A DNA stretch of 64,000 nucleotides from Arbacia lixula. Taxonomy: Eukaryota; Echinodermata; Echinoidea; Arbacioida; Arbaciidae. The translations under genes and the position numbers were made by a program. The stretch is from positions 14,962,835 through 15,026,834 of the forward strand of contig OZ022588.1 in the NCBI GenBank assembly GCA_963669155.1. Direction: 5' to 3'. The notes under the pieces were generated by a model. It made no database searches. It worked only from the letters and a program-made list of their open reading frames with translations, and was not told where the DNA came from. Positions 55,427 to 64,000 of the stretch are shown here, in pieces. The stretch's first letter is position 1. Each line of letters starts with the position of its first letter.

Positions 55427-56668
55427 TGTCTCGCCCACCGGAGGTGAAGGCGAGACTAAGGGATCCAAATGGCGTCCGTCCGTCGTCCGTCCGTCGTCCG
55501 TCCGTCGTCCGTCGTCCGTCACAAATGTTAAAGTTTACCTGCAAGACTCTCTTTTGACAAATAACTTCACATGGGTTGCTTGGATTACAACCTAACTTGG
55601 GTCATAGATGCACTGGGGGTACCTTCATGTTATGGTACCGTTGGAGGTCACAGGATAAGGTCAAAGGTCATTTGAGGTCATACGTTAAAGTTTACCTGCA
55701 AGACTCTCTTTTGACAAATAACTTCACATGGGTTGCTTGGATTACAACCTAACTTGGGTCATAGATGCACTGGGGGTACCTTCATGTTATGGTGCCGTTG
55801 GAGGTCACAGGATAAGGTCAAAGGTCATTTGAGGTCATACATTAAAGTTTACCTGCAAGACTCTCTTTTGACAAATAACTTCACATAGGTTGCTTGGATT
55901 ACAACCTAACTTGGGTCATAGATGCACTGGGGGTACCTTCATGTTATGGTGCTGTTGGAGGTCACAGGATAAGGTCAAAGGTCATTTGAGGTCATACGTT
56001 AAAGTTTACCTGCAAGACTCTCTTTTGACAAATAACTTCACATAGGTTGCTTGGATTACAACCTAACTTGGGTCATAGATGGACTGGGGGTACCTTCATG
56101 TTATGGTACCGTTGGAGGTCACAGGATAAGGTCAAAGGTCATTTGAGGTCATACGTTAAAGTTTACTTGCAAGACTCTCTTATCACACATAACTCATCAC
56201 ATGTTGCTACAATGGCAATCAAACTTGGATGATGGATGCACTGGGGGCACCTGCATGTTATTGTGCTGTAAGAGGTCACATGATAAGGTCAAAGGTCATT
56301 TGAGGTCACACATTAAAGTTTACTTGCAAGACTCTTGGTGAAGGCTTCCTAACTTGTGCACAGAAGACAAAGTTTACTTCGCCTCTATTGTGCAACTGAT
56401 TATCATCCTGTTTTGTCTTTGTCTAATCTAATAGAACTTGGTGGAGGCTTTTTATTCCATCTCAAAGAAGGGGGAAGGTGGGGGAGGGGGAGTAGATAGA
56501 GGAAGTAGCATTGCGTGAAATAGCCCTTCTCATTTATGGAATGTTACATTCTATGGCAGATATTTCACAATCAGCCAGGGATACAATTCTTTTGCGTAGC
56601 AACGGAGATCGCGATATTTCTGGTTATTTTCGCAAGTGGGCGAGACACAATATTGCTAATGCCTTGTT
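55427..56668. mobile_element. TGTCTCGCCCAC element, copy 2
   Basis: Same start, GTCC microsatellite and 156-base units (about five), and same unique tail as 48524-49572; the tail is nearly identical between copies. It begins 90 bases after the GEMIN4 stop codon, so it probably lies in the GEMIN4 3' UTR or just after it. Confidence 0.85.
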
Positions 56669-57819
56669 TGTACATTTAAATATTCACTTATTTAAGTTAT
56701 AACCTTATTAACAACTCGACGGCAAACATGCATTTAGTTTTAAGGCTACAAGAGGTGTAGAAACATATTGAAATATAACAGCTTATATATGATGGTTTGA
56801 CAAGGTATTACACTTGCGGAGGTAGCATGCACAGAATGTTTGCCTGTATGACAATGTTGCCCTGATAGAAGTATTAAATCTGTATCACAAAGATGTAAGT
56901 TGCAGTAAGAATTAATCCTCATGTGAGTAGATATATGCCAATCTACTAAATTAATAAGTAACTTTCAATAGATACTTGCAGTGGTATGTTATATAAGAGA
57001 GCTGCAACACATTGCTGGCACATTTTGCAATCAAATTCATGGTTTCACACGTAGTTGTCCAAATCGTAACTTTTAACAGCCCTCTATCTTTTGAGCATGC
57101 AAATAAGCATATTTGCTAGTAGTGGTATTTTCGCACTGCAGATGTGAGTTGTGGTGAGGTGAAAAAGAACTGGGCAGCTTTCAAGTAGGCTAATCCAGCC
57201 AGACGTTTTTGCAGTCCACACTATAACTGTGCTTGTAGATTGTACATGTAGTTTGAAGTTTGGGTTATTATTCAAGACCATTTGGTTTATGGATGTTTTT
57301 ATTTTGTCTGCAGATTAGAATTGCTCGTTCGCTTTGAGAAGATTGATCATTGCCCATGCCTCTCTCAATGAAAGGCAGAGGGGAGTGGAAGCCCAAAACT
57401 GATGTATCGGTAAAATCATAATCTAACAATGATCATGTCCCATTTTTCATGGAAGGGCCAGTGATATTTGAAAATCTACAGATGGCACTAGATGATGGCA
57501 CAGATATGTATGTACATGCTACGGTATTAACTCTGGAACATAGTTTACTACCTACTGCATTTACAGCTGAACTTGAATGTCAAAACCCATGTACATGTAG
57601 ACCTTATAGAGTAGATGCTCTGAGCGCATTTTTGGAAACTTGAAAATTTCTTCCCAAATGGCCACTTCGACCCCCTTCCCCTTACAAACATCATTAGAGG
57701 GCCAAGTATGCCATACCCAGGTAGGATCTTGCATCCCCTCTCCCCCAATTCTTGTCTGCTTTGTGAGCACTGATGTGCACTTTGAATCGGTCAGATGCTC
57801 AAAGCACTGACTTTATGTA
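56669..57819. other. Intergenic, nothing recognised
   Basis: AT-rich sequence with only short, unsupported open frames and no clear repeats or RNA genes. Confidence 0.45.
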
Positions 57820-58920
57820 CAGCTTACTCTCGATACAACGAGCACGGATATAACGAGGTTTCGTTATAACGAGAGAAATATCTCGGTCCCAAAATTGTCT
57901 ACATGCAAACCTATGGTGCACTACGTCGCTTACAACGAGCACAGTTATAACGAGATTTCGTTATAACGAGCTTATCATGTTGACTCCAAGACAAAGAAAA
58001 ACATAACAATTGTGTCCGTTACGAGGAACGAAAAATTGAGAGCGAGCGGGGCGAAAGCAACCTTCTCACACATGTGTATTGCATTGGCAACGCGTGGAGC
58101 TCGGAGCCAGACACGCACCTCGTAATACACTGTACACACGATGCGAGCATGTACTCCTTCGCATAGCGTACGTGCATGTACATTGAAAGCACATGTATTG
58201 CATCGGCACTGCATGGAGCAAGACACACACCTCGTAATACACTGCACACACAACGCAAGCAGTACTCCTTCGCATAGCGTACGTACATACATTGAAAGCA
58301 CATGTATTGCATCGGCACCGCATGGAGCAAGACACACACCTCGTAATACACTGCACACACAACGCAAGCATACTTGTACTCCTTCGCATAGCGTACGTGC
58401 ATGTACATTGAAAGCACATGTATTGCATCGGCACCGCATGGAGCCAGACACACAACGCAAGCATGTACTCATTCGCATAGCGTACGTACATGTACATTGA
58501 AAGCGCATGTATCGCATCGGCAACGCATGGAGCCATTCACTGCACACATATGGGAGCATACTCCTTCGCACAGCGCGCGTACATTGAAAGCATGTGGTTT
58601 GCAAGTCCGATTCATGTCATGCAATGCAATTAGCTATTTAAACGGCTACAGTTTATCGAGGTCGGATGATGTGTTGAGCAAAAATATATCCTCTTTTCCA
58701 TTTGAAAGCGCATGTTTCCAATCCCCCTTTTCCCATTTGATAACGCATGTTTCCGAGGCGGCTATGGATATCAAAACATAGTAAAACACAAAGAACACAC
58801 AAGCACACATATTTCAATGTTTTTTTTATTGTTTTTCATTCTGTTTGGATATAACGAGGTTTCGTTATAACGAGGAAAAAGCCCTGGTCCCGACGACCTC
58901 GTTATATCGAGAGTAAGCTG
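57820..58920. mobile_element. Tigger/pogo-like MITE with internal minisatellite
   Basis: The ends CAGCTTACTCTCGATACAAC and GTTATATCGAGAGTAAGCTG are complementary and flanked by TA. Extra GATATAACGAGGTTTCGTTA motifs lie inside both ends. TA duplication plus CAG...TCTCGATATAACGA ends fit the pogo/Tigger branch of Tc1/mariner. No transposase is present. The middle is a tandem repeat (next entry). Confidence 0.82.
58060..58605. repeat. About five tandem units (89-114 bp) inside the Tigger-like MITE
   Basis: GCATAGCGTACGT recurs at 58161, 58272, 58386 and 58475, with a degenerate unit near 58568. Each is followed by ATTGAAAGCACATGTATTGC and GCATGGAGC. The units create long Cys/Met-rich reading frames on the minus strand in three registers, which are artefacts of the repeat. 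Confidence 0.88.
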
Positions 58921-58945
58921 TATAAGATCTTTTTTTTCTCGTTTT

Positions 58946-59490
58946 TGTCTCGCTTGAACAAAGTTCAGCAGAGACCGAGTACTGTAATCAATTTTCCTGC
59001 TAGTCAGTTAGTCTGTTGGTCTGTTACAAAAATGTTTTTTGTTTTTGTTTAACTTGCTCTCATTTCTTTATTTCTGCATCAAATGTGGTCACAGTTGGTG
59101 CAAATGATCCTTGGGTTATACCACATGTGTCCTCATGAGGCTGATGGGGTCAAAGGTCATGTAGGGGTCAAAAAGGTCAAATAATATGAGACCGTGTGCA
59201 TCATTTTTCTCAGTTTTCGTTTGACTTGCTCTCATTTCTTTATTTCTGCATCAATTGTGATCACACTTGGTACAAATCATCCTTGGATAATACCACATGT
59301 GTCTTCATGTGAATGATGGGGTCAAAGGTCATCTAAGGGTCAAAAGGTCAATTAATATGAGGCCATGTCCATCATTTTTTAAAGTTTTTTCTTAACTAAA
59401 TGACATTTCTTTATTTCAGGTATATACCTACAAAGGTTACATCAAAGGTCATATTGCATGTTTCATTGATAGCGAAATCAGGCGAGACTC
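58946..59490. mobile_element. TGTCTCGCTTG element with about 165-bp units
   Basis: It opens TGTCTCGCTTGAACAAAGTT and closes GGCGAGACTCG, weakly inverted. Inside are about two and a half units with ACTTGCTCTCATTTCTTTAT, TGATCACACTTGGTACAAAT and GGGGTCAAAGGTCAT. It resembles the other GGTCAAAGGTCA arrays in layout but not in detailed sequence. Confidence 0.7.
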
Positions 59491-60935
59491 GTTGTTCTTG
59501 TTTTGTGAAAGCCTCGGCCACCGATTCCTTATTGTTGCCATACCAAAACCAGGGTCCATGTTCATGACACCTTTACTAGCCTAGTTAGTTACCAGAAGTG
59601 CATGAAGCTGTATGCATTTTGTTATTTAAGCTTAGTATGGTTTTATGAATATATGCCCAGAAGCAAATTCTGTGTAGCGATGTTTATTTTCTAATAATGC
59701 AATAGGTTTTGCTCATCCAAATAAACATTTGTCAACTTAATAAATCTCAACTTTGTAATTTTTTGGATTTCAGACAAATATTAGGCACCTTACGGTAAGA
59801 AAGGACACTATACCCAAGATACATGCTGCATTTGTGTCGCGGCTTTTCATTCAAGGTGGCATGTAATACAATAGCTAGTGGTATACCAGGCATATACATT
59901 TGTATCATTCAACACAAAGAGTGAGAGGATGCAAAGAGAGAGCACAATATTGTAAAGGAATGAGGCAGAAGACAGAAAGAGAAAGAGATTAAAAGAAAGA
60001 TGGAAGACATAGATCACGCTACATCCACATACAGGTCATCATCATCACGTGCCGTCCTCGACTCAAAGGTTTGGCCACCATGGCTCTCCATTTAGGCAGG
60101 TTTTCTGCATCTCTCTTTGCTTCAGCTTAAGAAGTTGTTGAAATCCATTTCTTGATGTACAGGTACATCTCAATTGTGTTTTTTATTTAAGAAGCAAACA
60201 AAATGGAATAACTAGTAAACAATCACAGTGATTCTGAAATTCCATTCCTTCATAAACCAATACAAAAAGATTTTCTTTGATGTAAAAAATACATATTTTA
60301 TTAAGAATCTGGAACAATATTTTCACAAACTGGATCTTCATACCCAGTCTATTCATAACACAACAGAATAATAAAAGAAACAAAAAGTGTTTAAAACAAA
60401 GGTAAACATTGGTCCAGCCAATTATCTTATAATAAATATAATGTGCATACATTTCACTCCTAGTTTTAAAAAGAATTATATTATTTGGCAACATAAGAAA
60501 ATGGCTCATTTCTGCAGATATAATCGTGATGAGCTTCAAATGCATGGCATTTGACTCCCTTCTCCCTTCATGTCACATACAGTACATAATTTACACCTAC
60601 ACAGATGAATTACAATCATGTTTAGATATGTTTTTCTAACTCATTGTTTATTGTTTATTGTTTATATGTGTCTCAAGTATCGCTATATATTGTTGTGTTA
60701 TTGTGCTGGTGGAAAGCAAATTTCCATGATTTTGGACTGAATAAAATATCTTGTATCTTGTATGTTCAAAGGATTTAGAGCCCTTGACTTACAGGAAGAT
60801 TCTGGGTTCGAGCGCGGCCTGGTAACGTAAATAGGTACCTGGCAGGGGGAAAAAATACCCCTAGTGCATAATATGACGGCTTGTCTGAAGCTTTGAGCGG
60901 TACATTGTACTTTATTCATTCATGATTATCAGTAC
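59491..60935. other. Intergenic with a possible tRNA-derived SINE
   Basis: No gene is recognised. Around 60770-60835, TTTAGAGCCCTTGAC and GGGTTCGAGCGCGG resemble tRNA A- and B-box regions, so a SINE remnant is possible. A conserved-looking patch near 60030-60120 could be the tail of a LINE but is too short to call. Confidence 0.35.
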
Positions 60936-61555
60936 AGTCTACTCCCAATAATACAAGAATGGATACAAGTTTTCAATATAACGAGGCAATACACCAGTTC
61001 GTAGTTAGCTCTGGAGCAAGTTTGGTCACTATGACCTTTCCCTTTTTCATTAGGATAAGCAGTTGATTAATATATCATTTCAAAAGGAGATGTTACGTTA
61101 TGTGCTTACCCGACATAGCAATTTGCGATATTCAACCTCTAATAAAGGAACCATCTCAAATGAGGTGACAAGAATAGTAGGCTACGGTCTGTGAACAATT
61201 GGGAAAGCTTCTATTACATTGTTTATTGTAAACTAATTGTTGTCGTATGGCCTGTTGTCAAATACCCCATGATTGAACACCTTGGTGTTCTTTTATAAAT
61301 TGGATAACAAGCATATTCTAAAATAACTTATTAATGATGATGCTTATCTCAGTGATTTAAAAACCAACAAGCTGGTTTGGTCACTATGACCTTCATCTGC
61401 TCATGCGCAAATTGTAATTACGAACTGGCTTATTCTCCTGGTCCAATTTTCACATTTTGTGCATGTGTCAATGTGCCTTTATGTTTAGTGTAACAAGGAT
61501 ACTTTCTTGGTCTTGAGCACCTCGTTATAATGGAAGAGGAGTTTAATAAATGTAC
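60936..61555. mobile_element. Decayed pogo-like MITE enclosing a CCAGTTCG MITE
   Basis: CAGTCTACTCCCAATAATAC plus ATATAACGAGG on the left and CCTCGTTATAATGGAAGAGG plus ATGTACTG on the right, next to TA, look like decayed Tigger-type ends. Between them lies the uninterrupted 435-base CCAGTTCG element (60994-61428), the reference for the split copy at 34796-37563. Confidence 0.6.
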
Positions 61556-61826
61556 TGTATCATTATTTCTACTACTGCTTTCATTATTCCAGGTCTAATT
61601 TATCCCCGTCTGCTAGTGCAGAGCTACCAACATTAAAATTCAACAATCAGGAAGATTTCGGGAAATTTCATCAGGAATCGGGGAGATGTCTATCAAATGC
61701 ATGCAACCTAATGACAATAATCCATCAATAATCAGGGAGATTGGGTGATGTGATTAAATCCAATGCAGTAATATTGGTCTACTTTCAGGGAGTCTCCTGC
61801 GAAATCGGAGAGACTTGGCAGCTCTG

Positions 61827-63806
61827 CTAGTGATGTATAACTGCTTCATCCCAAGGCCCATGAATGTTGCTGAAATGAGAAAGGAAAAAGAAATAAACCT
61901 TGAAGAAAATACCTGCAAATGAAAAGTGGATTTTGCTTAAGAATTCTGTCATGTACAAGCATAGTATGATGGAAGAATTGAATAATGTAAATTCACTATT
62001 AACTTGTTCTTTACTGAGCCTGTGTATCTCAGTCTGATACAGAGCAGTGCGACTCCTGCATAATTTGCTGTACAAACAATAGACCACATGCTATACGCTA
62101 TGAATAAAATTCAAATTGGTAGCTGCAGTCCCATGACAAATGTTGATATCCTAGCTCGACCAGGGTCCAAAATGACCAAAAATCTAACTGTGAGAAATGG
62201 GTGAAAGCACTTCCCAATTTATTATCTTATTCTTTTTTTTTTCTTTTTTTTTCTTGGGGGGGGGGGGGGGGGTGTTAATGACAGATTTTCTGTAATACCT
62301 GCAAAATGACAATCTCCCCCTCCCCCATTCTCCTTTTGAGCTGTTAGTATTGATTGCTACAACTATCATCACACAGTTCGAGAGAAGAAATTAATCAACA
62401 TGTCTTAATAATCACAATTATGATTATCCCCATGTTACAATAATTTGGTGAAAATCACATTAGCAAAAACACTTCTCAGCTCCATATCACGGCTCTTGCC
62501 AGTGTTGATTTCACATCTTTACCATAGCCCTGATCACAACTTAACTGTTAACCTTATGCAATTTTACGAAAGAATGGAAGTAATAATTATTATATTTAGC
62601 ATTAATGTTGAGAATTCCCAGTTAAATGACAAACAAAAGCAACCATTTTTTTTTCAAAATTACAGGAAATAATTTTGAGATATCTGCAGTGAAATCATGA
62701 TAAACAGAAAGCAATACAAACAATCAATTCATAAAAAAGAAAATAAGTAAGAAATTGACCATTCAACTCACTTTTTGTATGGCTGTAGCCTGATCAAGAG
62801 GAATGGGCAGATGTATGTAATGAAGAGGTGTGTCAAGGCAAAACCAATGGCTGGAACAAGGCTGACAGAGAAAAGGGCCAGGAATGCTGCAGAGACACTC
62901 GACCACGTCATGACAAGGTGTGTTGCGGGAAGATCCTCCTAGTCACATACAGAATCATATTGTAATATGTGGCATTGGACCTTTCCGACAGTTGATCTAT
63001 ATCACATAAATCGAATCTTAACAATCTGCACTTTGTACAGCAAAGGAGAGATTAAAGGAGTATTTCACCCTGAAAACAAGTTATTTCTATCAAAGCAGAC
63101 ACATAAAAGATTGTTGAAAGTTAAGGACAGTACAAGGGTAATGAAAGTACCGGGCCAAGAAAACCCAGTGTAAAAAAGGGTATTTCATTCAATTAATCCA
63201 ATATATTTGACTATGATTGATAATCTGACTAGAGGATACATACCTTGAGACGCTTGCGAAGTGTGGGCCAGAGGGCAAAGAGCTGCATGGCAAGGATGAC
63301 AGTGGCAAACGCATGCAGCATTGAGGGCAGTCTTGAAGCCAGACACACTGAGGCAAAGATGGATGCGTTGAGAGACAGGTGCTGTGATGCTCTGTCAAAA
63401 ACAAGAGGACACATACTGAAAGTATTTTTCTATTTTTAAACTTGATATAAAAAAAATATAAATATATTATGAATAGCAGAAGAAGGGGGGGGGGGGGGGA
63501 ATGCCTTTAATGCGATGTACACTATGGCAATGGAATAAACTCTTATATTACCCTCATATATTCGAGGTACGACAAGGCCAATACACTGCAAAATAATCAT
63601 TATTGTATGTGAAATGAGGAAACCTAAATCACTGACGCAATACATGTATTTTGAAACCATCCTTTGTATTGAAGGTCAAGATTTTTTAAAAAAGATGTGC
63701 TTATCCTCAATTTTGACCAGCTCATTCAATAAATCATTACTTCAACTTACACAACTTTGGAAGTGCCATAGTCATAGAAGACCAGGTTGCTCAGCAGCAT
63801 GGAGGC
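61827..63806 (-). CDS. PIGC: PIG-C, GPI-GlcNAc transferase subunit (3' part)
   Basis: Exons in transcript order within the window: 63806-63751, 63391-63244, 62938-62772, 61869-61827, giving the last 137 residues; the human protein has 297. PIG-C is a multi-membrane-pass subunit of the ER enzyme that starts GPI-anchor synthesis by moving GlcNAc onto phosphatidylinositol. Strong matches to human: [63 protein letters not shown] and [11 protein letters not shown] at the end. The sequence is mostly hydrophobic helices, as expected. All junctions have GT-AG borders and keep frame. The 5' exons lie beyond 64000; 63807-64000 is intron with no recognisable exon. Confidence 0.93.
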
Positions 63807-64000
63807 CTGTCAAGTCAATAATAAATAAGTTATTGAATTAATAGCTGTTGGAAAATTTAACTTCATATTTCATCTGTTCTACTGAAGTAGACTCCAGTCA
63901 TTACCATCAAATGACACTGACCACTCTCGCCTTCGTCCTCCTTCTACATGTCCATGGGCCCTAGAGAGCCAAAGTGTGTGCCTTCGCTGATCATTCATTC

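Noticed and set aside
57975-58604. 209-residue Cys-rich reading frame on the minus strand, with overlapping frames of 144 and 156 residues
   Set aside because: Open in three registers only because the Tigger-like MITE carries a tandem repeat without stops; the peptides are repeat translations with no domain.
60030-60120. Patch near a LINE-like TTTGGCCACCATGGCTCTCC
   Set aside because: Looked like a LINE tail, but under 100 bases and without a reverse transcriptase frame.
60183-60545. 120-residue minus-strand frame
   Set aside because: AT-rich, Phe/Leu/Ile-dominated chance frame with no splice context, promoter or recognisable family.

Overview
This is eukaryotic nuclear DNA: AT-rich, with spliced genes (GT-AG introns), dense DNA transposons and MITEs, and microsatellites. 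The gene content (BiP, EXOSC2, GEMIN4, PIGC), the expansion-type P2X7-like domain genes and the tandem repeat families point to a marine invertebrate. An echinoderm or other deuterostome is my best guess, inferred from overall character and not from a species-specific marker.

Layout. 1-8.7 kb: HSPA5/BiP (+), with nine coding exons after a non-coding first exon and an ER-retention HDEL end. 8.9-13.5 kb: intergenic DNA with two fold-back MITEs and a Harbinger-like element (12353-13530) whose only visible gene is an intact Myb/SANT-like protein. 13.9-25.2 kb: a repeat-rich accessory block. It holds a LINE fragment, a zinc-finger exon, two broken and rearranged copies of a DDE-transposase-like gene, a P2X7-ballast-like pseudogene, a broken Gypsy fossil, the orphan first exon of a second P2X7-like gene and a possible LTR.

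25.6-40.1 kb (-): EXOSC2 (exosome cap subunit Rrp4), seven exons, reading frame complete. Intron 6 contains a three-level nest: an intact Sleeping Beauty-like Tc1 transposon inside a 3-kb giant palindrome inside a TTAA-flanked MITE. Intron 3 contains a second nest: a hAT element inside a MITE inside a palindromic MITE. 40.7-55.3 kb (+): GEMIN4, thirteen exons, complete frame, transcribed divergently from EXOSC2 across about 540 bp. The donor end of its exon 7 has been amplified into an in-frame 36-bp minisatellite, and its introns carry tandem-array transposons rich in AGGTCAAAGGTCA motifs. 57.8-61.6 kb: a Tigger/pogo-like MITE with its own minisatellite, plus other repeats. 61.8-64 kb (-): the 3' half of PIGC, whose start lies beyond the right edge.

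The four host genes are unrelated housekeeping functions: ER folding, RNA decay, snRNP assembly and GPI-anchor synthesis. The only arrangement suggesting shared regulation is the EXOSC2-GEMIN4 head-to-head pair. Exon boundaries were set by hand from reading frame, splice consensus and remembered human protein sequences; no alignments were run.
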